From positions 217,533 through 281,532 of the forward strand of contig NZ_PZJU01000008.1 in assembly GCF_003206715.1 (NCBI RefSeq): 64,000 nt of DNA, given 5' to 3'. This stretch comes from Salinicola peritrichatus. Lineage in GTDB: Bacteria > Pseudomonadota > Gammaproteobacteria > Pseudomonadales > Halomonadaceae. Numbering within the stretch: position 1 is the stretch's first letter; every line of letters begins with the position of its first letter. Of this stretch, positions 39,999-49,163 are shown piece by piece. Under the pieces are notes generated by a model. It worked only from the letters and a program-made list of their open reading frames with translations, was not told where the DNA came from and made no database searches. A program made the translations under genes and the position numbers.

Positions 39999-41993
39999 TC
40001 AGTTGCCCTTGATCAGGTCGGCAATGATGCGTCGACCGGGATGCAGATGATCCACCAGTTCACGTTCGAGCGGCAGCGGATCATCGTGAATGCGCGAGGC
40101 GATCAGTTCGGCGCACAGGGGGGCGCTGACCATGCCGCGGGAACCGTGGGCGGCGCTGACCCAGAGCCCCGGATAGTGACTGCCGGGCGTGTGAAAGCGG
40201 CGCCGGGCGTCCTTGGCGAGCTCCGCATAGTCTCGCCGCCACTGAGTCGCATCCGGTAACGGACCGGCATAGGGGGTCTTGTCGGGGCTGGCGGCGCGCA
40301 CGCTGGCGCGGCCCCGAAGCATGCCGGGCGTTATCTCGCCGAGACTTGCCATGAGCGACGGCGCCGTACGTGCCAACTCGTCGAGATTGCGTCGATGGTC
40401 GGCCTCGCTCACCTCGGCGTTGGTGTCGTTGGGCGAGAAGGTGGCGCCGAAGGTCAGCTCGCCACCACGCGGCGGCAGCACATAGCCCTCGGCGCACAGC
40501 ACCTTGGATAACGCCACCCTGGCTGGGTCGGGGCATGAAAGGGTCGATATCTGGCCGCGAATCGATTGCAGCGGCAGCCCGTCGAGCCAGTCGCGACTGG
40601 CGTAACCGGTAGCGAAGACGACCTGATCCACGGCCAGCGTCGTGCCTGCCTGCTGGAGTTGCCAGCCGGTCTCGGTTTCCCGCAGCGATCGCAGCTCCGC
40701 CTGGCGGAACTCGATGCCCGGTTGCGACGCCAGACAACGACACAGCGCCACCGGATCGACCCAGCCGGCCTGGGGATAAAGCAGCGCGTCGGAGTCGATC
40801 TCGATGCCGGCCGCCCGAGAGGCGCCATATCGGTCGCAGCCAGAAACGACGGCTTCCGGCAGGGCGTGGTTGGCGAGGAACTGCTGCTGACGCCGCCGTT
40901 CCCGGTCATTGCCGGCCAACTGCAACAAGCCGCTGTCCGACCACCAGCGACGCCCGGGGTCGAGTCGGGCCAGCCAGCGCTGGGTATAGAGGAGCGCCGC
41001 CAGGTAGAAGCGGCTCTGCAGGTTGGCCTCGGCGGCCAGTTTGACGTAGAGCGCCGCTTGCGGATTTCCAGAAGCGCCGGCGGCAATGCCGGCGCGGTCG
41101 ACCAGGATGATCTCGCTGCCGCGCCGTGTCAGGGCCTCGGCGACGCTGGCGCCGGCGATGCCCGCGCCGATCACCGCGACGCGCTCGGCGCGGCGCGGCG
41201 GCGGTGGCGTGAACCAGGGCGTGGCGGCGCGTGCCACGGGCCGTTCACGCGCTTGCCATTCGCCGCATAGCATCTCTCGCTTGCGACCGAAGCCGGGCAC
41301 CTTGCGCCAGGCGAAACCGACGGCGGCCAGGCCACGCTTGACCGGCCCGGCACAGGTGAAGGTGGCGAAGGTCGTGCCGGGGCGGCTGGCCGCGGCGAGC
41401 GCCTCGAACAGCGGCGGTTGCCACATGTCCGGATTCTTGGCCGGGGCGAAGCCATCCAGGAACCAGGCATCCACGCTGCCATCGAGTCGCGCCAGGCAGG
41501 CGGCGGCATCGCCGAAGTGCAGATCCAGCGTGACCCGCTCAGCCAGTTGCAGACGATGCACGCCGGGCACCGCCGCTGGCCATTGCTCGATCAGGGCCTG
41601 CGCGCGCTCGGCCAGATCCGGCCAGCCGGCCCACACGCGAGCCAGCGAGTCCCGGGTCAGCGGATGTTTCTCGACCGAGATCAGATGCAGTCGGGCACCC
41701 GCGGGCGCAACGCGATCGAAGCACTCCCAGGCGCAAAGCATGTTGAGGCCGGTGCCGAATCCCGTCTCGCCGATCACGAAGGCGCGTGACGCCCGCCAGT
41801 TGGCCAGTCGCTCGGGCAACTCGTTGTGCTGCAGGAAGACGAAGCGGGTCTCCTCGCGACCATCATGACGCGAGAAGTAGACGTCATCGTAGCGTCTCGA
41901 AAAGGGGGCTTCGTGCTGTCCCGTATCGAGATGCCAATCGAGCTCGGCGGGCTCGATGCGCTGCCGGAAAGGATTCGAGTGTTCGTCGCTCAT
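39999..41993 (-). CDS. mnmC: Bifunctional tRNA (mnm5s2U34) modification protein MnmC
   Basis: The 664-residue protein completes mnm5s2U at the wobble position of several tRNAs. The N-terminal methyltransferase domain (about residues 1-240) has the SAM loop GETGFGTGLN and DAWFLDGFAPAKNPDMW. The C-terminal FAD-dependent oxidase domain begins near 260 with VIGAGIAGASVAEAL, and removes the carboxymethyl group. ATG at complement 41993 has AGGAGG upstream. A GTG four codons earlier lies within that site and is rejected. Length agrees with E. coli MnmC (668). Confidence 0.96.
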   Translation of the reverse strand: MSDEHSNPFRQRIEPAELDWHLDTGQHEAPFSRRYDDVYFSRHDGREETRFVFLQHNELPERLANWRASRAFVIGETGFGTGLNMLCAWECFDRVAPAGARLHLISVEKHPLTRDSLARVWAGWPDLAERAQALIEQWPAAVPGVHRLQLAERVTLDLHFGDAAACLARLDGSVDAWFLDGFAPAKNPDMWQPPLFEALAAASRPGTTFATFTCAGPVKRGLAAVGFAWRKVPGFGRKREMLCGEWQARERPVARAATPWFTPPPPRRAERVAVIGAGIAGASVAEALTRRGSEIILVDRAGIAAGASGNPQAALYVKLAAEANLQSRFYLAALLYTQRWLARLDPGRRWWSDSGLLQLAGNDRERRRQQQFLANHALPEAVVSGCDRYGASRAAGIEIDSDALLYPQAGWVDPVALCRCLASQPGIEFRQAELRSLRETETGWQLQQAGTTLAVDQVVFATGYASRDWLDGLPLQSIRGQISTLSCPDPARVALSKVLCAEGYVLPPRGGELTFGATFSPNDTNAEVSEADHRRNLDELARTAPSLMASLGEITPGMLRGRASVRAASPDKTPYAGPLPDATQWRRDYAELAKDARRRFHTPGSHYPGLWVSAAHGSRGMVSAPLCAELIASRIHDDPLPLERELVDHLHPGRRIIADLIKGN

Positions 41994-42121
41994 GCGCTTC
42001 TTCACCTCCTCGTCGGCCAGGTTCCTGACCGACTCTCCAAGAGGTGTTCATAAAATGATCAGTTGGCGCCAACGGGCGAGGCAATAGCGGATGAGCAAGA
42101 CGTCCGCGGGATTTTAACAAT

Positions 42122-42171
42122 GTTATCCACAGTCAGTGTGCAAAACCGGCCGCGCACCCACTGTGGATAAC
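42122..42171. promoter_or_regulatory. inverted pair of perfect DnaA boxes
   Basis: TTATCCACA occurs at 42123-42131, and its reverse complement at 42162-42170. Each is an exact match to the strongest E. coli DnaA box. They are embedded in a 12-bp perfect inverted repeat (GTTATCCACAGT and ACTGTGGATAAC) with a 26-bp centre. The site lies in the 187-bp gap between yciI and mnmC. It could bind DnaA or act as a hairpin after yciI. There is no T run. Confidence 0.6.
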
Positions 42172-42180
42172 AACGCCGAA

Positions 42181-42480
42181 TCAGGGCAATACGCGCTTGA
42201 ACGGCTTGACCTTGACCTCGGCGTAAACCCCGGCGGCAACGTAAGGATCCGCGTCCGCCCACTGCTGAGCCGCCTCCAGTGACTCGAACTCGGCCACCAC
42301 CACGCTGCCGCTGAAACCGGCCTCGCCCGGATCGTTGCTGTCGATCGCTGGCGTCGGGCCGGCCAGCACCAGGCGTCCCTCGTCGCGCAGCGCTTCCAGT
42401 CGCTTGAGATGATCCGGGCGCGCCTGCATGCGCTTTTCCAGACTGTTGTCGATGTCTTCACTGATGATGGCGTAGAGCAT
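42181..42480 (-). CDS. yciI: YciI-like protein
   Basis: The 99-residue protein has the YCII ferredoxin-like fold. Conserved positions include the His in [22 protein letters not shown] and the Asp-Pro of [13 protein letters not shown]. The family is thought to be enzymatic but lacks a firm general role. Its ATG overlaps the yciB stop by one base, so the two genes form an operon as in E. coli. A short leading segment ([10 protein letters not shown]) fits the family start. Confidence 0.92.
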   Translation of the reverse strand: MLYAIISEDIDNSLEKRMQARPDHLKRLEALRDEGRLVLAGPTPAIDSNDPGEAGFSGSVVVAEFESLEAAQQWADADPYVAAGVYAEVKVKPFKRVLP

Positions 42481-43031
42481 CAGGGACCTTCCTCCGATTG
42501 TGAACGGGACAGATGGCGCGCCAGGAACAGGGCCTGTCCGAAGACGAACAGCAGTGTCAGTCCCAGCATGCCGAACAACTTGAAATCGACCCAGGTGGCT
42601 TCGTCATAGTGCTTGAACACGTAGACGTTGAGTGCCGCCATGGCCAGGAAGAACAGCACCCAGGCGAGATTGAGCCGTCGCCAGGTGGCGGCCGGCAGCG
42701 TCACGGCCTTGCCCATCATGCGCTGCGCCAGCGTCTGGCCGCCGAACAGCGGCGACAACAAGAAAGCCACGCCGAACAAGGCATTGATCACGGTCGGTTT
42801 CCACTGAATGAAGGCCGGGTCGTGAAAGACCACCGTGGCGGTTGCCGAGACGATGACGATGATCGAGGTGATCAGCAGCATTTTCTCGACCCGCCGCTGG
42901 CGCCACCAGACGATCCCCAACTGTGCCAGGGTGGCGGGTATCAGCACCAGTGTCGCAGTGATGATGTCGCCACTGAAGTGATAGACGGCGAAGAAGATCG
43001 CGATGGGAAGAAAATCGAACAGCAGTTTCAT
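42480..43031 (-). CDS. yciB: Inner membrane septation protein YciB (IspZ family)
   Basis: The 183-residue protein has five hydrophobic helices and starts [23 protein letters not shown], the family N-terminus. Further conserved blocks are [22 protein letters not shown] and [13 protein letters not shown]. YciB acts in cell envelope synthesis and septation. It is followed without a gap by yciI and is divergent from the PHP gene. Confidence 0.93.
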   Translation of the reverse strand: MKLLFDFLPIAIFFAVYHFSGDIITATLVLIPATLAQLGIVWWRQRRVEKMLLITSIIVIVSATATVVFHDPAFIQWKPTVINALFGVAFLLSPLFGGQTLAQRMMGKAVTLPAATWRRLNLAWVLFFLAMAALNVYVFKHYDEATWVDFKLFGMLGLTLLFVFGQALFLARHLSRSQSEEGP

Positions 43032-43137
43032 GCACGCAAGACCTCTGGCGGGCGGTGGGGGCGCAATTGACCCGGCTCTCCGCGCCCCTCACCATAAGCG
43101 CTCTATTCTGACAAAGACGTCGTCCGGCGTCATGCCT

Positions 43138-44058
43138 ATGTCCATTGCCAACGTCGATCTTCCTGTCCCGGGCTCTGCGCTGCCCGATGCGCTCGACCGT
43201 TCGCGCGGTATCGACCTTCACCTGCATTCGAACGCTTCCGATGGCGTGCTCGCGCCCGGCGATCTGGTCGATCTATGCCACGCTCGTGGATTGACCCATC
43301 TGGCGTTGACCGATCACGACACCCTCGAGGGTGTCGCCGAGGCGCGTCGCCGCTGTGAGCGCCACGGTATCCGGCTGTTGTCGGCCTCCGAGCTGTCGTG
43401 CCAATGGCGGGGGATCGCCATCCATGTCGTCGCCCTGTTGCCCCGGGGGGCGTCGCCGGCCTTCGAGGCGAAACTCGAGGTCCTGGCAGAAGCTCGTCGG
43501 ACTCGAGCGCGGGAAATTGCCCACCGCCTGGAGAAGATCGGTCTCGACGATGGCCTCGCCCGGGCGCGCCGCGAGGCCGGTAGTGAGCGCCCACTGGGGC
43601 GGCCCGATTTTGCCGCGGCGCTGGTCACGGCCGGGCTGGTGCCGGACCGCAAGACCGCATTCAAGCGTTATCTGGGGGCCGGCAAGCGCGGTGACGTCAA
43701 GACCCACTGGCCGCTGATGGAGAGCGTGGTCGGCTGGATTCGTGACGCCGGTGGCGTGGCGGTGATTGCCCATCCGCTGCGCTACGGCATGACTCGGCGC
43801 AAGCGCGACTTGCTGTTCTCGGCATTCATCAAAGCCGGTGGCGAGGCGGCGGAGTTGGTCAGTGGTTACCAGAATCCGGACGCGACCTTCGATCTGGCCC
43901 GTCAGTTGGACTTTCACGGCCTTTACGGCTCGCTCGGCAGCGACTTTCACTATCCCGGCGGCGCGCTGGCGCCGGGGACGATCAGCCCGCCGCCGCGCTC
44001 CCACGTCAAGCCGATCTGGCGTCACCCGGCACTGCACGCCTTTGCCAGTGGCGCGTGA
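43138..44058 (+). CDS. PHP-domain phosphoesterase (Rnm/YciV/TrpH type)
   Basis: The protein of about 306 residues has a PHP metal-binding core. It shows DLHLHSNASDGVLAPGDLVD at the N-terminus, ALTDHDT, ASELSCQ, and near the C-terminus GSLGSDFHYPGG. E. coli Rnm (YciV) removes the 5' nucleotides of rRNA precursors and hydrolyses 3',5'-nucleoside bisphosphates. ATG 43138 and ATG 43132 are both possible starts. No clear ribosome-binding site separates them. The neighbours yciI, yciB and yciO match the E. coli trp-region neighbourhood. Confidence 0.88.
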   Translation: MSIANVDLPVPGSALPDALDRSRGIDLHLHSNASDGVLAPGDLVDLCHARGLTHLALTDHDTLEGVAEARRRCERHGIRLLSASELSCQWRGIAIHVVALLPRGASPAFEAKLEVLAEARRTRAREIAHRLEKIGLDDGLARARREAGSERPLGRPDFAAALVTAGLVPDRKTAFKRYLGAGKRGDVKTHWPLMESVVGWIRDAGGVAVIAHPLRYGMTRRKRDLLFSAFIKAGGEAAELVSGYQNPDATFDLARQLDFHGLYGSLGSDFHYPGGALAPGTISPPPRSHVKPIWRHPALHAFASGA

Positions 44059-44125
44059 AGGCTGGCAGCGAATGACGCGGCATCTGTTACGCTTGCTGCG
44101 ACGGTCTTTTTCAGGAGGGGACGAG

Positions 44126-44746
44126 ATGACCCAATTCTTCCAGATCCATCCGCAGAACCCGCAGAAACGCCTGATCGATCAGGCCATTGGCATCCTGCGC
44201 CAGGGAGGAGTGATCGCTTACCCTACCGATTCCGGCTATGCGCTGGGTTGTTGTCTCGGCGAGAAGAAGGCGATCGAGAAGATCAAGTGGCTGCGCCAGC
44301 TCGACGATCGCCACAACTTCACTCTGGTCTGTTCGGATCTTTCGGAGATCGGTACCTACGCCAAGGTCGACAACAGTGTCTTCCGTCTGCTCAAGTCGCA
44401 CACGCCCGGGCCCTACACCTTCATTCTCAACGCCACCAGCGAAGTGCCACGCCTGCTGCTGCATCCCAAGCGCCGTTCGATCGGCGTGCGCGTGCCCGAC
44501 CACAAGATCACCCTCGCGCTGCTGGGTGCGCTGGGCGAGCCACTGATGAGCGTGACGCTGATTCCAGTCGGGGAAGAGCTGCCGATGACCGATGCCGAAG
44601 AGATTCGCGATCGTTACGGCGCCCATCTGCAACTGATCATCGACGGTGGTGCCTGCCATCTCGAACCGACCACGGTGGTCGATCTGCGCGAGATTCCGCC
44701 GATGGTAGTGCGCGAAGGGCGCGGCGATACCACGCCGTTTCGCTGA
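44126..44746 (+). CDS. yciO: YciO, Sua5/YrdC-family protein
   Basis: The 206-residue protein has the YrdC/Sua5 fold, with GGVIAYPTDSGYALGCCLGEKKA near residue 27 and the KR-type nucleotide-binding block SHTPGPYTFIL near 92. It begins MTQFFQIHPQNPQKRLIDQA, typical of YciO rather than TsaC. ATG 44126 has a strong AGGAGGGG upstream, so longer starts are rejected. YciO can make a little threonylcarbamoyl-AMP in vitro in the related TsaC reaction, but its cellular role is unsettled. Confidence 0.92.
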   Translation: MTQFFQIHPQNPQKRLIDQAIGILRQGGVIAYPTDSGYALGCCLGEKKAIEKIKWLRQLDDRHNFTLVCSDLSEIGTYAKVDNSVFRLLKSHTPGPYTFILNATSEVPRLLLHPKRRSIGVRVPDHKITLALLGALGEPLMSVTLIPVGEELPMTDAEEIRDRYGAHLQLIIDGGACHLEPTTVVDLREIPPMVVREGRGDTTPFR

Positions 44747-44788
44747 AAGGCTTTTACAACGCTGGCGCTTCGGGCACAACGCTGACGC

Positions 44789-46402
44789 TTACGCGGGCAG
44801 CGCTAGCGGAGCATTGCCGTCGGTGGCCGCTTCCTCGCCCACGCTCTCGTTCTCGCTCTCTTGCCCGGTGCTCAGGCGGAAGGCGGCCGCGCGATCCCGC
44901 TGCTGTCGGGCGCGGGAGTCGAGACCCCGGGTCGCCTGGAAGGTGTGTTCGGCCAGCGCGACGTTGCGTTGGGTGACGCCGTCGATGGCGACGATCGCCT
45001 GGTCGATCTGATGAATGCCGTCACGCTGCTGCTGGCAGGCGAGGGTAATGCTGTCGAGCAGTTCGCTCAGCTGCTCGCTGGAACGTACGGCGGTAGCCAG
45101 CGTCTGGCCGGCCTGGGCCAGCACGCCGGCGCCCTGGCGTACCTGCTGGTGAGTCCCTTCGATCTGCTCGCGGATGGTCCGCGCGGCCTCGGCCGAGCGC
45201 GCGGACAGACTGCGGACTTCCTCGGCCACGACGGCGAAGCCACGCCCCTGGGTGCCGGCCCGCGCCGCTTCCACCGAGGCGTTGAGTGCCAGCAGGTTGG
45301 TCTGGAATGCCAGCGAATCGATCATCGCGATGACTTCCAGCGAGGCTTGCGAACGGGATTGCGCTTCTTCCATTTCGGCAATCGCCGATGCCAGCTGTTC
45401 GCCGCTATGGTCGATCTGGCGCCGGTTCTCCGAGGCGAGCTGTCGACCCTGCTCGGCATGATCCGCGGTGTGAGACACCGTCGCGGTGATCTCTTCCATA
45501 CTGGCCGAGGTCTGCTGCAACGCCTGCGCCTGGTCCTGGCTCTGAGTGTTGAGCGCCTGGCTGGCCTCGGTCAATTGGGCGGCATCCCGGCGTAGCGCGT
45601 CGCTCTCCTGCTGGAGCTGCTCGACCAGCGCATACAACGCTTCGTGCATGGCGTTGACGCCCGCCTTGAGCCGGCGCATCTCGCTGACGCCGTTGACTGG
45701 CAACTGGGCACTGAGATCGCCGTCGGCGATTCGTGCCAGATGCCGGCGGACATCGTTGAGCGGGCCGAGCAGATGGCGCCTGAGCATGATGAAGGTCGCG
45801 GCGATCGCGACGATGGCCAGCAACAGTGCCAGTAACAGGCCTATCTCCAGGGAATGCATGTTGCGTGCCATGTCGTCGGCGCCATTGGTGGCGCTGATAT
45901 TGGCGCGCTGGGTCAGCTCGTCCAGGGCGTCGTTCAGTGTGGCGGTGAGTTCGCTGGCATGCTGGGCGCTTTCCTGGTAGCCCTGGACGTCCCAAGCCTT
46001 GAGGGTTGCGAAGCCGGGGAGAATGCCATCGTTCATCAGCGCCTCGAAGCTGGCATTCAGGTTGTCTTCACCGGCGGGCAGGGTGGCAAATTTGTCTTGC
46101 GCCTTTTTGAAGGTTGTTTCCGCCTGAGCCCAGGACTGCTTGGCGGACTTGACGCGCAGACGGTTGTAATCGGTCTGATAGCTGTTGAGCAGGGAGCGGG
46201 TTTCCATCAGGTCGGCATAGACCGCTCGTGCGGTACCGAGTCGTTCCACATTCAGTATATAGAGCGTGTCGAACGTCTGTTTCGCCTGCTTCATCGCCAC
46301 ATAGCTGCCGCCGCCGATCAGCGAGAGCATCAGCGCGAAGAGAATCAGCATGGCGATCAAGCCGCTGCGAAGGGTAAAGCGTGGAAATGGCATGACGAAC
46401 AC
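44789..46402 (-). CDS. Methyl-accepting chemotaxis protein
   Basis: The 537-residue chemoreceptor has a transmembrane helix at about residues 13-33, a helical four-helix-bundle-type periplasmic domain of about 155 residues, and a second helix near 187-208. A HAMP segment follows. The cytoplasmic signalling tip has the canonical [26 protein letters not shown] near residue 390. The ligand cannot be predicted. No che genes are adjacent, so it is an orphan receptor gene. Starts at codon 1 or 4 are both possible. Confidence 0.93.
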   Translation of the reverse strand: MFVMPFPRFTLRSGLIAMLILFALMLSLIGGGSYVAMKQAKQTFDTLYILNVERLGTARAVYADLMETRSLLNSYQTDYNRLRVKSAKQSWAQAETTFKKAQDKFATLPAGEDNLNASFEALMNDGILPGFATLKAWDVQGYQESAQHASELTATLNDALDELTQRANISATNGADDMARNMHSLEIGLLLALLLAIVAIAATFIMLRRHLLGPLNDVRRHLARIADGDLSAQLPVNGVSEMRRLKAGVNAMHEALYALVEQLQQESDALRRDAAQLTEASQALNTQSQDQAQALQQTSASMEEITATVSHTADHAEQGRQLASENRRQIDHSGEQLASAIAEMEEAQSRSQASLEVIAMIDSLAFQTNLLALNASVEAARAGTQGRGFAVVAEEVRSLSARSAEAARTIREQIEGTHQQVRQGAGVLAQAGQTLATAVRSSEQLSELLDSITLACQQQRDGIHQIDQAIVAIDGVTQRNVALAEHTFQATRGLDSRARQQRDRAAAFRLSTGQESENESVGEEAATDGNAPLALPA

Positions 46403-46495
46403 TCCGATGGATACGCACGGTCTGGCATGACCGGAGAGTGTGTCGTCTTCATGTCACAGCAAGATGACAAAACGTTACACGGCGCCGGCGCTATC

Positions 46496-47392
46496 TCAGC
46501 TCGGTCTTGCGTCACCTTCTGGCGCGTCGTCCGGTGCTTTTTCTTCAGGCGGTGCCTTCGGGTCGGGCGTCTCTTCGTCGAGCCAGGTGCCGCAGAGTCG
46601 GCAGTACTTGGCGTCGCGCTCATGGCCTTCGTGTCCACAGCCGGGGCAGGCTTCGTCGGAGTAGCGCTCTTGGTGGATCGAGCGGATCACTTCGGCGGAA
46701 AAGACCCCGGTCGGTACGGCGATGATCGAATAGCCCAGGATCATCATGAAGGCCGAGATGAACTGGCCGAGCGGTGTCACCGGGGCGATGTCGCCATAGC
46801 CGACGGTGGTCAGCGTGACGATGGCCCAGTACATCGAGCGCGGCATGCTGGTAAATCCAGCCTCCGGCGGTTCGATCAAATAGATGAGGGCGCCGAAGAC
46901 GGTGATGATCAGCAATACCGTCAGCAGAAACAGCAGGATCTTGCGCTGGCTGCGCTTGAGCGCCTGGACCAGCATTTGGCCCTCGCCGACGAATTCCATC
47001 AATCGCAGGACCCGGAACACCCGCAGCACGCGCAGCACCCGCAATACCAGCAGCGACTGGGCGCCGGGCAGCAGCAGGCTCAACCAGGTCGGCATGATGG
47101 CGAGCAGGTCGAGGATGCCGTAGAAGCTGCGCAGATAGCGCAGCGGACGATCCAGGCAATATAGGCGAAGTGCCAACTCCAGGGTGAAGACGAGCGTAAA
47201 CATCCACTCCACAACGTAGAAAAGCTCACCGTAGCGTTCATGCAGTCGGGGAACGCTGTCCAGAAAGACCACGCCGACGCTGAGCACAATGAGCGTGATC
47301 AGAACGATGTCGAACGTCTTTGCCGGGCGTGTATCGGATTCGAAGATGATCTGGAAAACCCGCTTGCGCAATGAAGGTGAGTCGGATTGCAT
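46496..47392 (-). CDS. Voltage-gated K+ channel with C-terminal zinc ribbon
   Basis: The 298-residue protein is a six-helix ion channel. Helices S1-S3 lie within residues 27-105. The S4 voltage sensor has arginine at every third position (LRVLRVLRVFRVLRL, 117-131). S5, the pore helix and the potassium selectivity filter TTVGYGD (195-201) follow, and S6 ends near 230. The cytoplasmic tail contains a putative zinc ribbon with Cys249, Cys252, Cys264 and Cys267 (CPGC...CRLC), then an acidic, proline-rich end. The ribbon is an unusual addition to a Kv-type channel. It has no operon partners. Confidence 0.92.
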   Translation of the reverse strand: MQSDSPSLRKRVFQIIFESDTRPAKTFDIVLITLIVLSVGVVFLDSVPRLHERYGELFYVVEWMFTLVFTLELALRLYCLDRPLRYLRSFYGILDLLAIMPTWLSLLLPGAQSLLVLRVLRVLRVFRVLRLMEFVGEGQMLVQALKRSQRKILLFLLTVLLIITVFGALIYLIEPPEAGFTSMPRSMYWAIVTLTTVGYGDIAPVTPLGQFISAFMMILGYSIIAVPTGVFSAEVIRSIHQERYSDEACPGCGHEGHERDAKYCRLCGTWLDEETPDPKAPPEEKAPDDAPEGDARPS

Positions 47393-47438
47393 GAACGAAG
47401 GCGCCTATCCTTGAGGTTGTGCGTGGTTCCGAGGGTAA

Positions 47439-48293
47439 TCAGCCGGCCCGCTGCAGTGTCGACCAGGCCCGGGCGTCCCAGGGAATCCGGCCTTCGCGAA
47501 GCGTCGCCAGCAGGCGCTGGCCGGCATCCCGCAGGCTGGGCGAAGTGGCCATCAGATGTTCGAGGCGGCTCATGGCCGCTCGATGCCAGGCGTCATCCTG
47601 GCTGTCCTGCCACTGGTCGACGGCATCGATGACATCGTCGAGGGCGATCGTCGGTGGCGGCTCGGGATGCGGCCAGCCACGGCGAAGCGCGTTGGCCCTG
47701 CTCGCCTTGCTGTGGTTGGCCGGGCGGGCTGGCAGCGGAGGCTGGCCGCCACAGAGGCGCTCGGCCAAATCCCAGAGCGCCTCGGGATGACCCGATTTCA
47801 GTTCCAGCTCCAGTTCGCAAATGGGCAGCCTTGCCGCCCCGGCGCGAATCTCGCCCTGGTCGAGGGCAATCTCGATATCGACTTCGCCCTTCCGGAAACG
47901 CCACAGGCGGCGTTCGAAATCGGTGGCGAAAACCGGACGCAGGCGCTCGAGATCCAGCGCTTCCAGGGCTGGATGATGCAGCGCGCGCAGCCCATTCAGG
48001 TCGAGTCCGGCGGCACTGCGTTCGGTGTCGTCGATCGACCACTCCCATTCGCCGCGACTCGACAATCCTCCGTGGCTTTGCGCCGCGCTTTTCAGGGTCT
48101 GCAATCGTCGCTCTCCCATGCGCCGCACCCGCAGCGCCACGCGGGCCGATTCCAGCGCACCCTCGAGTGTATCGTAGTAGAGATTGCCGAGCGTGATCGA
48201 CCGTGTGTCCAGGCCACTGAGCAGTGGATGCGCAAGCAGGCGTTGGGGCCCTTCGGAGGAAAGCATCAATTTGAGTTCGATTTCGTCGCTCAT
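47439..48293 (-). CDS. CYTH-domain triphosphatase (YgiF-like)
   Basis: The 284-residue protein starts MSDEIELKLMLSSEG, the EXEXK signature of CYTH enzymes. These hydrolyse inorganic triphosphate or similar compounds in a beta-tunnel. Further CYTH elements are NLYYDTLEGAL, ALRVRRMGERRLQTLKS and DIEIALDQGEI. The C-terminal 90 residues (RRGWPHPEPPPTIAL onward) are helical, and may be a shortened remnant of the CHAD domain seen in E. coli YgiF (433 residues). The stop and start agree with intergenic gaps on both sides. Confidence 0.87.
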   Translation of the reverse strand: MSDEIELKLMLSSEGPQRLLAHPLLSGLDTRSITLGNLYYDTLEGALESARVALRVRRMGERRLQTLKSAAQSHGGLSSRGEWEWSIDDTERSAAGLDLNGLRALHHPALEALDLERLRPVFATDFERRLWRFRKGEVDIEIALDQGEIRAGAARLPICELELELKSGHPEALWDLAERLCGGQPPLPARPANHSKASRANALRRGWPHPEPPPTIALDDVIDAVDQWQDSQDDAWHRAAMSRLEHLMATSPSLRDAGQRLLATLREGRIPWDARAWSTLQRAG

Positions 48294-48422
48294 GCAGGTT
48301 CCCGCCGATGATCAATCGCGAAAATGGAGACAAGTGGCCGCCATGAACATGAATTTTTCATGACGCATCCGGGCGCAGTCATTATACTGGCGCCGCCACT
48401 TCCAACGCATCCAGGCCTCGTT

Positions 48423-49103
48423 ATGGTGAGTACCAATCCGTTCTCGGCGCTGTTTGGACGTTCGCCGTTCCAGCCGTTGCTGGCCCACATCGTCAAGACC
48501 AGCGAATGCGCCAGCCAGCTGCTGCCGTTCTTCGATGCTGCTCTCGGCGGCGATTGGGAGGAAGCCCGGCGTCACCGAGAAGCGATCACCCAGCTCGAGC
48601 ACGAAGCCGACGAGCTCAAGACCCAGCTTCGCCTCAATCTGCCCAATACCATGTTCCTGCCGGTGTCGCGCTCCGATCTGCTGGAGTTGATCAGCGTACA
48701 GGACAAGATCGCCAACAAGGCGCGCGACATTACCGGGATCATGCTTGGGCGCAACATGAACATCCCCGAGTCGCTGGCCGAACCGATGCGCGACTACCTG
48801 CGCACCGCCGTGGCCACGGTAGAACAGGCGCGCAAGGCGCTCGAAGAGCTCGAGGACCTGCTCGAATCCGGCTTCGGCCGCAATGTCTCCGACGTGATGC
48901 AGGAATTGATCCGCGAACTACACGAACTCGAGCATCAGGCCGACGATCAGCAGATCGCGATCCGGCGGCAGTTGTTCCAGCTCGAGGACGAACTGCCGCC
49001 GGTCGATGTGATCTTCCTCTACAAGATCATCGAATGGATCGGCGAGCTCTCCGACCGCGCCGAGCGCGTGGGCAGTCGCCTGCAAATTCTAACGGCCCGC
49101 TGA
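48423..49103 (+). CDS. PhoU-like DUF47 protein (TIGR00153 family)
   Basis: The 226-residue all-helical protein starts MVSTNPFSALFGRSPFQPL, the N-terminus of the TIGR00153/DUF47 PhoU-like family. The middle carries acidic metal-binding-like helices such as LEHEADELKTQLR and LEHQADDQQIAIRR. ATG 48423 fits the family start. The frame upstream is not coding. It is followed 60 bp later by a Pit phosphate transporter gene, the normal pairing, and probably modulates that transporter. A hairpin CCCGCTG/CAGCGGG overlaps its stop codon and could partly attenuate transcription into pit. Confidence 0.9.
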   Translation: MVSTNPFSALFGRSPFQPLLAHIVKTSECASQLLPFFDAALGGDWEEARRHREAITQLEHEADELKTQLRLNLPNTMFLPVSRSDLLELISVQDKIANKARDITGIMLGRNMNIPESLAEPMRDYLRTAVATVEQARKALEELEDLLESGFGRNVSDVMQELIRELHELEHQADDQQIAIRRQLFQLEDELPPVDVIFLYKIIEWIGELSDRAERVGSRLQILTAR

Positions 49104-49163
49104 ATACAGCGGGTCTTCGTTTTCCCAGTCTCTTCGTCACGCCACTCATAGCGAATTCAGCCT

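Noticed and set aside
42122-42171. An origin of replication
   Set aside because: Only two DnaA boxes are present, with no AT-rich unwinding region and no dnaA, dnaN or gyrB nearby.
43838-44125. An N-terminal extension of yciO
   Set aside because: It overlaps the end of the PHP gene, is Arg/Ser-rich and absent from the family. ATG 44126 has an excellent ribosome-binding site.
49096-49113. A terminator between the PhoU-like gene and pit
   Set aside because: The CCCGCTG/CAGCGGG hairpin overlaps the stop codon and is not followed by a proper T run. The two genes are usually co-transcribed.
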